NCBI RefSeq assembly: GCF_963580165.1
Contig: NZ_CAUZLM010000004.1
Coordinates: 124,001-188,000 of the forward strand
DNA length: 64,000 bases
Direction of reading: 5' to 3'
Source: Fructobacillus evanidus
Lineage (GTDB): Bacteria > Bacillota > Bacilli > Lactobacillales > Lactobacillaceae
Every line of letters starts with the position of its first letter. The first letter of the stretch is position 1. This document shows positions 8,350 through 16,583 of the stretch, piece by piece. A model generated the notes under the pieces. It did not search any database, was not told the DNA's origin, and saw nothing but the letters and a program-made list of their open reading frames with translations. A program made the translations under genes and the position numbers.

Positions 8350-8811
8350 TTAATCCTTAACAATCAAAACAGAAATCTTAGCATTTCGGGCGATGTAGGC
8401 AGCCTGTGAACCAATTGATTCAAAGAAGCCTTCATGTGAATGAGCTCCAACAACGAGTAAATCAGCCCCAACCTGTGGTGCGATTTCATCGTTTAAGATT
8501 TCACCAGCCTTGATTCCGTCATCGAAGACAACCTTCACGTTTTTCAAACCTTGTGAAAACGCATAATCACGATACTTAGCCAGATTGTTTTCCAATTCTT
8601 GACGCTTTTCCTTAATAAAGTCTAAGTGCAAAGCGGAAATCGTTGACAAGTCACCCATTTCCAAAATCGTCGCAATAATTAATTGCGAGTCATCTTCACG
8701 GGCCTGGTGAATCGCGTTTGACAAGGCATGGTAGCCCTGTTCTGATTCATCAACACCAACAAGAATTGTCTTAAATTGCTTTGGTTCTACATCTAATTTT
8801 AATTCAGCCAT
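8350..8811 (-). CDS. Universal stress protein UspA family
   Basis: Small cytosolic Usp-domain protein of 153 residues, a nucleotide-binding stress protein. The N-terminal strand reads KTILVGVDESEQGYHAL and the C-terminal ATP-type motif GAHSHEGFFESIGSQAAYIARNA ends with SVLIV, close to the G-2X-G-9X-G(S/T) pattern. GGAGG precedes the ATG. It lies just after the first mntH gene on the same strand and may be read from it; its own terminator follows. Confidence 0.88.
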   Translation of the reverse strand: MAELKLDVEPKQFKTILVGVDESEQGYHALSNAIHQAREDDSQLIIATILEMGDLSTISALHLDFIKEKRQELENNLAKYRDYAFSQGLKNVKVVFDDGIKAGEILNDEIAPQVGADLLVVGAHSHEGFFESIGSQAAYIARNAKISVLIVKD

Positions 8812-8913
8812 TATTTGCCTCCAGTGAATGTTAGAACATCGTTACTACTTCGTTTATTGTTACTGATTTATCCGAAGTACTGTGGGAAGAATTGGTCAAG
8901 AACCAACCAAATA

Positions 8914-10257
8914 TTAATGGCAGTCCAAGACAGCAAAACAAATCCAACCAGTCCAAGTAATCCACTTACTGTTAGCAAATTCACCCATAATCTTCTTTGA
9001 AGAAGTAAAGTAGATTAATGGTGCCATTGAGAATGGCAAGGCAATTGACAAGAAGACCTGTGTGGCAGTAATCAGGTTATCTAACTGGGCTTCGTTACCA
9101 CCGTAAATAATGGTAATAGCCAAAACTGGAACCAAAGCGATTCCACGGGTAATCACACGACGGAGCCACATTGGCACACGCAAGTGCAAGAAGCCTTCCA
9201 TGATAATTTCACCAGTCAAAGTACCAGTGATCGTTGAGTTTTGTCCAGAAGCCAGCAAGGCAAGGGCAAACAACGTTGACAAGATTGGTGATGCAATCGC
9301 ACCGGCAATCTTTGAGTCACCCAAGGCGTTGTACATTGCCTTAAATGAATCCAATTCAGTTGCGTGACCGAAGAACAAAGCGGCACCAACAACCAAAAGC
9401 AAAGTGTTAACCACGAAAGCCAATGTCAACTGGATATTTGAATCCCAAGTCATCAACTTCACGGCGTCATGAACTTCTTCAGGGTTTTCGTGATCAACCT
9501 TACGTGTTTGTGAGATTGATGAATGCAAGTACAAGTTGTGTGGCATAACCGTGGCACCAATGATACCAGCAGTCAAAACCAACGGACTTTGCAAGCCCTT
9601 AAGTGATTCAGGTGAAATCACCTTTATTTGTGGCACATAGCCGTAGAACAATGATGCCCAGTCAGGCTTTGACAAGATGGTCAAGTAAATGAAGACAACC
9701 AAGATAGTCATAATCAAAGTCATAACAATCGCTTCAATCTTACGGAAACCAAACTTCATCAAGCCCAAGAGCAAGATAACATCAAAGGCCGTCAAGAACA
9801 CCGTGACCAAAAGTGGCCAACCAAAGAGCAAGTTCAAGGCAATGGCACCACCGACAACTTCGGCGATATCCGTTGCAATCAGGGCTAACTCCGTCATAAT
9901 CCAGAGTGAATAGCGACCAAACTTGTTCGTCCGGTTTCCAGTTGCCTGAGCCAAATCTTCTTGCTTCACAATACCCAACTTACCAGCCATGTACTGCAAA
10001 AGCATCGCAATCAGTGAAGAAATCAAAACAATTGACAGCAACAAGTAGTGGTAAGAAGCACCACCGGCTACTGACGTTACCCAGTTACCTGGATCCATGT
10101 AACCAACGGCAACCAAGGCCCCAGGTCCTGAGAAAGCCATCAAACGCCGCCAGAAAGGGGCGCCCTTTGGCACTTCAATCGTGCCGTTTACTTCTTCCAA
10201 ACTCTTATCGCCCGTGTGTTCGATAAGAGAATGGCTCTTCTTTACGGGATTATCCAT
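8914..10257 (-). CDS. mntH: Mn2+/divalent metal transporter MntH, C-terminally frameshifted copy
   Basis: NRAMP-family proton-coupled manganese importer. The family signature in TM1 is DPGNW (GYMDPGNWVTSV), and TM6 has the MPHN motif in GATVMPHNLYLHSS. It is 447 residues as read and ends in the aberrant FAVLDCH. The paralogue at 10710 continues TVINIWLVLEQMG; here the matching residues (INIWLVLDQFFPQYFG) appear one frame over and would end at 8868. A single extra base at 8925-8926 (CC on the plus strand) explains this. The last TM segment is thus lost or replaced, unless the base is a sequencing error. GGAG precedes the start; a conserved leader lies upstream. Confidence 0.85.
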   Translation of the reverse strand: MDNPVKKSHSLIEHTGDKSLEEVNGTIEVPKGAPFWRRLMAFSGPGALVAVGYMDPGNWVTSVAGGASYHYLLLSIVLISSLIAMLLQYMAGKLGIVKQEDLAQATGNRTNKFGRYSLWIMTELALIATDIAEVVGGAIALNLLFGWPLLVTVFLTAFDVILLLGLMKFGFRKIEAIVMTLIMTILVVFIYLTILSKPDWASLFYGYVPQIKVISPESLKGLQSPLVLTAGIIGATVMPHNLYLHSSISQTRKVDHENPEEVHDAVKLMTWDSNIQLTLAFVVNTLLLVVGAALFFGHATELDSFKAMYNALGDSKIAGAIASPILSTLFALALLASGQNSTITGTLTGEIIMEGFLHLRVPMWLRRVITRGIALVPVLAITIIYGGNEAQLDNLITATQVFLSIALPFSMAPLIYFTSSKKIMGEFANSKWITWTGWICFAVLDCH

Positions 10258-10336
10258 AATATTTCTCCTTCGGAATTCTCCTTAGGGACGAAGCAATCAA
10301 ATTCTCACTCGAAAAAAATGACCAAAGCAAAAAGGG

Positions 10337-10530
10337 CAGTCTGCCACCCTGACCTCGTTGAATTTTAGGCAGACTGATCCATCTACCTTGTGTTGTTTTT
10401 TTCAAGTGCTAAATAATTTTCATAAAGGATTTCATTCAACTTGGTTGTTGAAAGCTTATGAAAGCTACTTAACTCAATGACTTCTTCCTAAGTCTATAGT
10501 AAATATTACACCTGACAATTCTAAGGTCAA
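10337..10530 (-). promoter_or_regulatory. mntH1 promoter and structured 5' leader
   Basis: Minus-strand TTGACC (10525-10530) and TAATAT (10503-10508) form the promoter with a 16-base spacer. The leader holds CTTAGGAAG (10484-10492), a block with TTTCATAA (within 10455-10470) and a block starting TTATGAAAATT (10403-10425); the two are complementary over 8 bp. A 9-bp terminator-like stem, CAGTCTGCC with GGCAGACTG (10337-10345 with 10368-10376) and CCCTTTTTGC, follows. The same blocks recur in the mntH2 leader, pointing to an RNA-based switch. It does not match the yybP-ykoY or M-box sequences as I know them. Confidence 0.6.
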
Positions 10531-10709
10531 GTGATATTTTTGTAATGTTGCAAACCTATTGCAACATTTTTGACCAAAAGGCTGTTATACCAAGGCTTAA
10601 AGAATCATAAATAATTTAAAATTCACTTAATCTTTTTATGGTTTCTCCTGCTTTTTCACGATAAAAACAGGAATTATTCTAAATTAAATCAGAACAGTTG
10701 TCGTTTTTC

Positions 10710-12113
10710 CTAACCAAACCACTGACCCATTTGTTCCAAAACTAGCCAAATATTAATCACAGTTAGAACAATAAAGCAGAGCCAGCCAATGACGGTCACG
10801 CTCTTTTTATTCACAAACTGACCCATAATTTTCTTTGAGGAAGTGAAATACAGCAATGGTGCCATTGAAAAGGGTAGCACAACGGAGAGAAAAACTTGTG
10901 TGCCGGTAATCAAGGTATCCAAATCATGCTCGTTACCACCATACAAAACAGCAATGGCAATCACAGGTATGAGAGCGACGCCACGCGTAATCACACGCCG
11001 CAACCACATCGGAATCTTAAAGTGTAAGAAACCTTCCATGATGATTTCACCGGCCAAAGTTCCAGTAATTGTTGAATTTTGCCCGGACGCCAGCAGCGCA
11101 ACAGCAAAAAGCGTTGAGAGAAATGGCGATGCAATCGCACCCGCCATTTGCTGATTTTGCAAAGCCAAATACATGCCTTTGAATGATGCCAATTCATTAG
11201 CATGGCCATAAAAGAGAGCCGCGCCAACGATTAAAAGCAAAGCATTGACAATAAAGGCTAAGGTCAACTGGCCGTTTGAATCCCAGGCCATCCACTTGAT
11301 GGCCTCTTTCACTTCAGCGGGATTTTCCTTATCAACTTGACGAGTCTGAACAATTGATGAATGCAAGTATAGGTTGTGTGGTGTCACCGTGGCACCAATA
11401 ATGCCAGCTGTTAAGAACAGCGGACTTGATAATCCATGAATTGCCTGTGTCGAAACCACTTCTTTTTGTGGTAGCAATCCACCAAATACGCCTGCCAAAT
11501 CAGGTTTTGACAAGAAAACCAAATATAAGCAAACCAATAAAATTGTTAAAATCAGGGTCATGACAATCGCTTCAATTTTACGAAAGCCGAACTTCATCAG
11601 CCCTAGCAATAAGATGACATCAAAGGCCGTCATAATCACGGTCAGCAAGAGCGGCCAGTCAAAGAGCAGGTTTAAGGCAATTGCCCCACCGACTACTTCG
11701 GCAATATCTGTTGCGATCAAGGCCAGTTCTGTAATGAACCAGAGAAAATACCGTGTCGCTTTCTTCGTTCTTTTAGCCGTTGCCTGTGCTAAATCTTCTT
11801 GGGTTACAATCCCTAATTTACCAGCTAAATACTGTAACAGCATGCCAATGGCAGCTGACAGCATCACGACTGACATCAAGAGATAGTGGTAAGATGCCCC
11901 ACCCTGAACGGATGTCACCCAATTGCCAGGGTCCATATAGCCGACAGCGATTAATGCGCCCGGCCCTGAAAATGCGAGGAGGCGGCGCCAGAACGAACCG
12001 GACTTTGGAACGGCAATTGTACCGTTCACCTGTTCCAGGCTTTTATTCTGAGTACCGCCTTGCATGAGCAATGCGCCATGTGGCTGATTATCTGCGGTTT
12101 GTTGTACCATCAT
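10710..12113 (-). CDS. mntH: Mn2+/divalent metal transporter MntH, second intact copy
   Basis: Full-length NRAMP importer of 467 residues, clearly paralogous to the gene at 8914-10257. DPGNW in TM1 and the metal-site segment GATVTPHNLYLHSS are present; note MPHN is changed to TPHN, replacing the metal-ligand methionine region residue by Thr, which may alter metal choice. The C-terminus is complete (INIWLVLEQMGQWFG). Start is at ATGATG behind a GGAG box. Both copies have the same kind of leader, so they are probably co-regulated by metal supply. Confidence 0.88.
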   Translation of the reverse strand: MMVQQTADNQPHGALLMQGGTQNKSLEQVNGTIAVPKSGSFWRRLLAFSGPGALIAVGYMDPGNWVTSVQGGASYHYLLMSVVMLSAAIGMLLQYLAGKLGIVTQEDLAQATAKRTKKATRYFLWFITELALIATDIAEVVGGAIALNLLFDWPLLLTVIMTAFDVILLLGLMKFGFRKIEAIVMTLILTILLVCLYLVFLSKPDLAGVFGGLLPQKEVVSTQAIHGLSSPLFLTAGIIGATVTPHNLYLHSSIVQTRQVDKENPAEVKEAIKWMAWDSNGQLTLAFIVNALLLIVGAALFYGHANELASFKGMYLALQNQQMAGAIASPFLSTLFAVALLASGQNSTITGTLAGEIIMEGFLHFKIPMWLRRVITRGVALIPVIAIAVLYGGNEHDLDTLITGTQVFLSVVLPFSMAPLLYFTSSKKIMGQFVNKKSVTVIGWLCFIVLTVINIWLVLEQMGQWFG

Positions 12114-12235
12114 GATAATGATTCTCCTTTGGAAAGTTAGATTCCTCAGGAAGTTGTCAAACGAATTAAGTTGTCTTGAAAATCATCACTCTCTTTTCGA
12201 CGCCAGTAATAATCACGCAAAAAAATGCCGAAAAA

Positions 12236-12386
12236 GGCCCGCAATTTTGTGGCCGAAAAGGATGCAAGTGCTAAATAATTTTCATAACGTCCGCCAAGCA
12301 CAAACTTGAAGTCTTATGAAAGCTAGTTAACCCGATTGGTCTTCCTAAGTTCTCGTTAATCATACACTGATGAGCGCTCAGGTCAA
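12236..12386 (-). promoter_or_regulatory. mntH2 promoter and structured 5' leader
   Basis: TTGACC (12381-12386) and TATGAT (12359-12364) with a 16-base spacer form the promoter. CTTAGGAAG (12341-12349), the TTTCATAA block (12313-12328) and a 23-base block (12265-12287) identical to that of mntH1 follow in the same order. A short GC stem (12236-12254) followed by T-rich sequence may terminate. Spacer sequences between blocks differ, so conservation of blocks and pairing is selective. Confidence 0.6.
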
Positions 12387-12432
12387 GTCCAAACTGATTT
12401 TTACGCCAAGTGGTCATTAAATTTTTAAAAGA

Positions 12433-12465
12433 AAAACGCCATGAAATTAGTCATCCTGGCGTTTT
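12433..12465. terminator. Terminator downstream of the CDF gene
   Basis: AAAACGCCA (12433-12441) pairs with TGGCGTTTT (12457-12465), with A/T runs on both sides. Confidence 0.7.
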
Positions 12466-12530
12466 ATCTCTTTTATTAAATTTTGTCTTGAACGAAGGTT
12501 TTATCAGCCAATTTTTTTCGAATGGCCCCT

Positions 12531-13544
12531 TTAAATGACATTACAATTTTCTTCGTGTTCTGCTGCTTCTAACTGAATTGTGACGTGTTGAATGGCAAAA
12601 TCAGCCTTCAAATCGTCTTCAATTCGAGTTAAAAATTCCTGACCGTGATCATCATCAAAAACGTTATCATCAACGGATAAATGGACCGTCAACGCCGTTT
12701 CGGTGGTTGAAAGTGGCCAGATATGCAAGTCGTGCATCGCCAACACCCCTGCTTGATTAACCAAATACTCGCTGATGGCGACTTCATCAACCGCCTCCGG
12801 CACCGCGTTAATCGCTAAGTTGACGGTTTCACGCATGACCGGCCAAGCAGAAGCCAAGATAATCACCCCAATAATGAGCGACACGATTGGGTCAATCATT
12901 TGCCAACCAGTTAAATCAATCAACCAACCGGCTAGGATAACGCCAATCGAAACGCCAGCATCCGATAGCAGGTGTAGATAGGCCGTTTTTGCATTTAAGT
13001 CTTGACCGTGCTGGTGGCCGTGCTCATCGGGCGTACCCGAAGCCTTAAACAAAAGGGCTGTCGATAAGTTCACCACAATTCCGATTGCCGCCACGATAGT
13101 GATAATTGTTCCATTTGTATGAACTTGTCCCGGAGTTATTAAGTCCCGAACGCCTTCGATAAAAATCGTTCCGACCGCGAAGAGCAGCAAAATCATATTA
13201 AAAATCGAAGCTAAAATCGATACATTATGCCAGCCATAAGTCTTCTTCTTAGTCGCCTTAATCGCAAACACGAGAACGGCTAACCAGGCAATGACCAGTG
13301 CCAACACATCAGAAAGATTGTGAAAGGCGTCGGCAAACAAGGCCGTCGAATGGGCAATTTTGGCAAAGACCAATTCACTTAAAACAAAGACTAAGTTGAC
13401 AGTAATCCCGATAATGTAGGGCTTTTGTGACAGCTGTTGAGGTGCTGCATGCCCATGATTGTGTTCGTGTATTTTCTGTTGACTCGGTGTTCTTGGTGCA
13501 TGAACGGCGGCATGTTGCCGGTTGTCTCCTTGATCATTCGTCAT
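12531..13544 (-). CDS. Cation diffusion facilitator (CzcD/ZitB-type zinc exporter)
   Basis: Six-TM membrane exporter of Zn/Cd/Co using proton exchange. The N-terminus is His-rich (KIHEHNHGHAA), a likely metal-buffering tail. TM2 carries FADAFHNLSD and TM5 HLLSDAGVS, giving the HxxxD/HxxxD transport site of zinc-type CDFs. A His-rich loop (DEHGHQHGQD) joins TM4 and TM5, and the C-terminal cytosolic metal-sensing domain is present (MHDLHIWPLS). The length of 337 residues is normal. It stands between mntH2 and the sirtuin operon with its own terminator, part of the local metal block. Confidence 0.9.
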   Translation of the reverse strand: MTNDQGDNRQHAAVHAPRTPSQQKIHEHNHGHAAPQQLSQKPYIIGITVNLVFVLSELVFAKIAHSTALFADAFHNLSDVLALVIAWLAVLVFAIKATKKKTYGWHNVSILASIFNMILLLFAVGTIFIEGVRDLITPGQVHTNGTIITIVAAIGIVVNLSTALLFKASGTPDEHGHQHGQDLNAKTAYLHLLSDAGVSIGVILAGWLIDLTGWQMIDPIVSLIIGVIILASAWPVMRETVNLAINAVPEAVDEVAISEYLVNQAGVLAMHDLHIWPLSTTETALTVHLSVDDNVFDDDHGQEFLTRIEDDLKADFAIQHVTIQLEAAEHEENCNVI

Positions 13545-13595
13545 AAAAATTCCTCCTGAAAAACATATTAATCTTTTTTCATATAAAATACAAAT

Positions 13596-13626
13596 AAAAA
13601 ACCTTAGTCTTAAAAACTAAGGTTTA
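13596..13626 (-). terminator. Terminator of the ppx-sir2 operon
   Basis: AACCTTAGT (13600-13608) pairs with ACTAAGGTT (13616-13624); the minus strand then runs into T6. It lies 18 bases after the sirtuin stop. Confidence 0.75.
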
Positions 13627-13643
13627 AAATAACGAATTCATCT

Positions 13644-14366
13644 TCAATTAGCTGCAGGGGTAACCACCAGTTCCTCAAAGAACTGACCAGCATCACCGAC
13701 GATTTGGTCAACTTGACTTGGAACTGGTATTGCAGTCAAATTAACCGCCATTAGCTTCGCAGCTGGATTGGCGTAGGCCAAGAGTCCAGCAAAGGGGTAG
13801 ACCCGAAAAGACGTCCCAACAACGACGACCAAATCAGCCTGTCTAACCCAGGAAATGGCTTCTTCAACATGCTTTGGCTGCTCCCCATAGAAGGTAATAT
13901 CCGGCCTGATTTTTGCGTGATCAGATGGCCGATACAGACTTTCTTGGTATTCGGCTAATGTCGCCTTGGCGCCATCTTTGGGGACATACAAGTTGTAGAG
14001 TGAGCCATGAAAGCGAATCAAGCGGTCTTGTTTGGCACCAGCGGTAACATCCAAATCATCAATATTTTGAGTGATAATGCGGCCACGGCCCGCTTTAGTA
14101 AAGGCTGCCATCTTTTCATGAATGACGTTTGGCTTGGCAGCTGGAAAATAAAGATTTTCCTGCATAAACTGATACTGAATTTCTGGAATTTCAGCAAAGG
14201 CTTGGTCAGACAAAAGGTACTCCGGCGCCAGGTTCAATCCCTGATAAACACCATTTTTTGACCGATAGTCTGGAATCCCTGACAGGGTCGAAACCCCTGC
14301 TCCGGTCATAAAAACAATCGATTTTGCTTGATCAAAATTTTCTTGAATTGCTGGGCTAACAAGCAT
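13644..14366 (-). CDS. Sir2-family NAD-dependent deacylase/ADP-ribosyltransferase lacking zinc cysteines
   Basis: Rossmann-fold sirtuin of 240 residues. GAGVSTLSGIPDYRS (about residues 24-38) binds NAD, TQNIDDLD and the catalytic HGS follow. The four Zn-binding cysteines (two CxxC pairs) normally found after HGS are absent; that region reads HGSLYNLYVPKDGAKATLAEY with no Cys. The canonical NQNIDxLH is TQNIDDLD, with the usual His replaced by Asp. Activity on acyl-lysine is therefore uncertain. The start at 14366 is chosen for its GGAGGGGG box. It is the last gene of the operon that starts with ppx. Confidence 0.85.
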   Translation of the reverse strand: MLVSPAIQENFDQAKSIVFMTGAGVSTLSGIPDYRSKNGVYQGLNLAPEYLLSDQAFAEIPEIQYQFMQENLYFPAAKPNVIHEKMAAFTKAGRGRIITQNIDDLDVTAGAKQDRLIRFHGSLYNLYVPKDGAKATLAEYQESLYRPSDHAKIRPDITFYGEQPKHVEEAISWVRQADLVVVVGTSFRVYPFAGLLAYANPAAKLMAVNLTAIPVPSQVDQIVGDAGQFFEELVVTPAAN

Positions 14367-14392
14367 TGTCTCCCCCTCCTTCAATCACAATG

Positions 14393-15364
14393 TTACTGAC
14401 GCAAAATATATGGCAAGGCCAACTTTGTTAGCAGTTCCTTAACAGAAGTTTGGTATAGTTCGGTGAAAAACTTTGGTCGATCAGCCTCATCCTTTGGTGG
14501 TGTTACCACAAAAGTATTTTGGTGGTCTTGCTTGCCAACACCGACAAAAGCCGTTTCCTTCGTTTGGAAATCAGTCATTTCGGAATGGAAGACTTCATAA
14601 AGGTTGGCCACTGGTCCATCCAACTGGCGCTGTGACAAAACAGGCGTCAAAGTCACGTACTGGTTGGCATTGACCGTTGGTAATTCCAATTCAGTCAAAC
14701 TTTCATCCAATCCCGTAAACAAGCGCACCATCTGCTTACGAATTTGTCGAGAATCCTTCAAATTAGCCGCCAAAATTGGTGCAACTAATTTTTCAGCCTG
14801 AGCAGTGGCCCGGGGATAATCCTCTTTTAGTGTTGCGAGAGTGTCCGCTGCCAAATCAGACAAGCCGGCCTTATCAGCCACCGCCAAAAAGACTTGTGCA
14901 TCCAAGACCGTTAGCAAACGGAAAAGGTCCTCACCATCAACGTTAGCTGCTTCGACTGACAATTCGTCCTTAACACCGGCTAAGAAAGCAGTCACTGTAT
15001 CAGCCGTCAAAAATCCCTGCTTTGCCAATTCTTGATAAGTGATGGCATGCAGAACAGTCCGATGCAAGCGGGTTGCAATCGTGATTAACTGTTGGTCCAG
15101 GTCCTCATCTTTAAAGGTCAGAGCAAAATAAATTTGTGGTGTGATGCCATTCAAGGTCAGAACTAATTGCAAGAGTTCATTGCCCAGAACAAAATCAGCT
15201 TCCGTCTGGTCGGGCACCTCAATCAACAGACGGTCTGCTAAAGCAGACTGTTCGGCACGGTCCATTCGGAGCATTCCATCTTGGCTCTGCCCAATTCGTG
15301 TCATCACGGTACCAGGATAGACCTGATTTGCCTGCTCTAAGAGCTCATTTAACTTCGGATTCAT
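14393..15364 (-). CDS. IpaB/EvcA-family hypothetical protein
   Basis: A 323-residue soluble-looking protein that resembles the lactobacillar proteins annotated IpaB/EvcA family; their function is not known. It has no signal peptide or TM segment and is acidic. In the segment GNELLQLVLTLNG the NELLQ may be a degenerate HExxH-like site, but this is only a resemblance. It overlaps the HMG-CoA reductase gene by 20 bases and lies 26 bases before the sirtuin, so it is part of the operon. The functional link to isoprenoid synthesis or sirtuin activity is unknown. Confidence 0.6.
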   Translation of the reverse strand: MNPKLNELLEQANQVYPGTVMTRIGQSQDGMLRMDRAEQSALADRLLIEVPDQTEADFVLGNELLQLVLTLNGITPQIYFALTFKDEDLDQQLITIATRLHRTVLHAITYQELAKQGFLTADTVTAFLAGVKDELSVEAANVDGEDLFRLLTVLDAQVFLAVADKAGLSDLAADTLATLKEDYPRATAQAEKLVAPILAANLKDSRQIRKQMVRLFTGLDESLTELELPTVNANQYVTLTPVLSQRQLDGPVANLYEVFHSEMTDFQTKETAFVGVGKQDHQNTFVVTPPKDEADRPKFFTELYQTSVKELLTKLALPYILRQ

Positions 15365-16583
15365 GGTGACGCAGTTCTCCTAATAACTTTTTTGCATTTT
15401 CTTCGTTAATTGCTGGTGACTTGGTTAATTTCTTAGCCAATGGCACAATCTCGTCTGTCGTTGCTCCGACTGAAATAGCCAGTAAACGAGCTTGCATCCG
15501 CATGTGCCCAGCCTGAATGCCCTCGCCAGCAATCGCTTTTAGGGCAGCTAAGTTCGAGCTAAGGCCAACAGACAAAACAATCTTCTTCATTTCATCCAAT
15601 GTTGGATTGCCCAACAAGGCCAAATTATCTTGTGCCTTCGTCAGACCAGCGATGGCCCCGCCGACGCGACCGAGGTTCAATGGCAGAGAAAACTCTCCCT
15701 CCAAAAATTCATGATCGTCGCTCACCCGCCAATTGGTCAATGCTTGATACTGACCACTTCGACTAGCATAGGCATGTCCCGCGGCTTCAACCGCGCGCCA
15801 ATCATTTCCCAAGGCCAAAACAACGGCGGATAAGCCGTTAAAGATTCCTTTATTTTCTGTCACTGCTCGGTCCGGGTCAACCTTGGCAAAATCAGCTAAG
15901 TCAACAATCCGCTGTGCGGCATCAAAGCCACCCAAGGCAGTGACAGGCACGCGGCCAGTGACGCTCACAACACTTTGATGACCTGCATTGGTCAAAATCG
16001 CCCCTAAAATTTGGTCATCAAAGGGTTCAAAAATCAATCGAATACTCTCCAAAATGGTGTTGACGGCGTTGGCCCCCATCGACTGGCTCGTATCTACTAA
16101 AATATCCAGGCTTGCCCGGTGACCACTAACATGACGGAGATTAATGCTCCGTAAACCACCACCACGCCGATAGAGACTGGGCTTTGCCGCTTCAGCCGCT
16201 TGAAAAATTTCGTATTTGTTAGCTGCTATAAAGGACTGCAGCTGCTCAAAATCAATGTGTTCAAAGAGAATTTGACCACCCAGAATTGCCTGACTGGTAC
16301 CAGCACTTTTGAAGCCACCGCCCATCTTAAAGAGGCGGGCACCGTTATTGGCCGCCGCAATCACGGATGGTTCCTCGGTGACCATCGGTACCTGATAAGA
16401 CTGGTTATCCAAGACTAAATGCCGAACCATTCCCTCTGGCAAGGCAAAATCAGTCAAGTAATTCTCAACTAAATCCTGGTGTGCGACCTCTTGGTCTTTT
16501 ACGAACCGCGCCATCAATTCTTCTGGCAAGTTCAATAAGTCGAGTCGTTCTTCTGGCGTTAATTCGTAAAATTTTTTAGTCAT
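15345..16583 (-). CDS. mvaA: Hydroxymethylglutaryl-CoA reductase, class II (degradative type)
   Basis: Converts HMG-CoA to mevalonate (or the reverse) with NAD(P)H, the committed step of the mevalonate route used by lactic acid bacteria for isoprenoids. The substrate-binding ENKGIFNGL, the AAGHAYASRSGQYQAL stretch and the C-terminal RMQARLLAISVGA are family hallmarks, and the 412-residue length fits class II. The ATG at 16583 overlaps the end of ppx by 8 bases and is preferred over the longer frame to 16604. It is co-transcribed with the Ppx/GppA gene upstream and the IpaB/EvcA-like gene downstream. Confidence 0.92.
   Translation of the reverse strand: MTKKFYELTPEERLDLLNLPEELMARFVKDQEVAHQDLVENYLTDFALPEGMVRHLVLDNQSYQVPMVTEEPSVIAAANNGARLFKMGGGFKSAGTSQAILGGQILFEHIDFEQLQSFIAANKYEIFQAAEAAKPSLYRRGGGLRSINLRHVSGHRASLDILVDTSQSMGANAVNTILESIRLIFEPFDDQILGAILTNAGHQSVVSVTGRVPVTALGGFDAAQRIVDLADFAKVDPDRAVTENKGIFNGLSAVVLALGNDWRAVEAAGHAYASRSGQYQALTNWRVSDDHEFLEGEFSLPLNLGRVGGAIAGLTKAQDNLALLGNPTLDEMKKIVLSVGLSSNLAALKAIAGEGIQAGHMRMQARLLAISVGATTDEIVPLAKKLTKSPAINEENAKKLLGELRHHESEVK

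Noticed and set aside
10337..10530. yybP-ykoY manganese riboswitch upstream of mntH
   Set aside because: The characteristic GGGGAGUAG and paired internal loops of that class are not seen; only the position before a Mn transporter would fit. Reported instead as an unassigned conserved leader.
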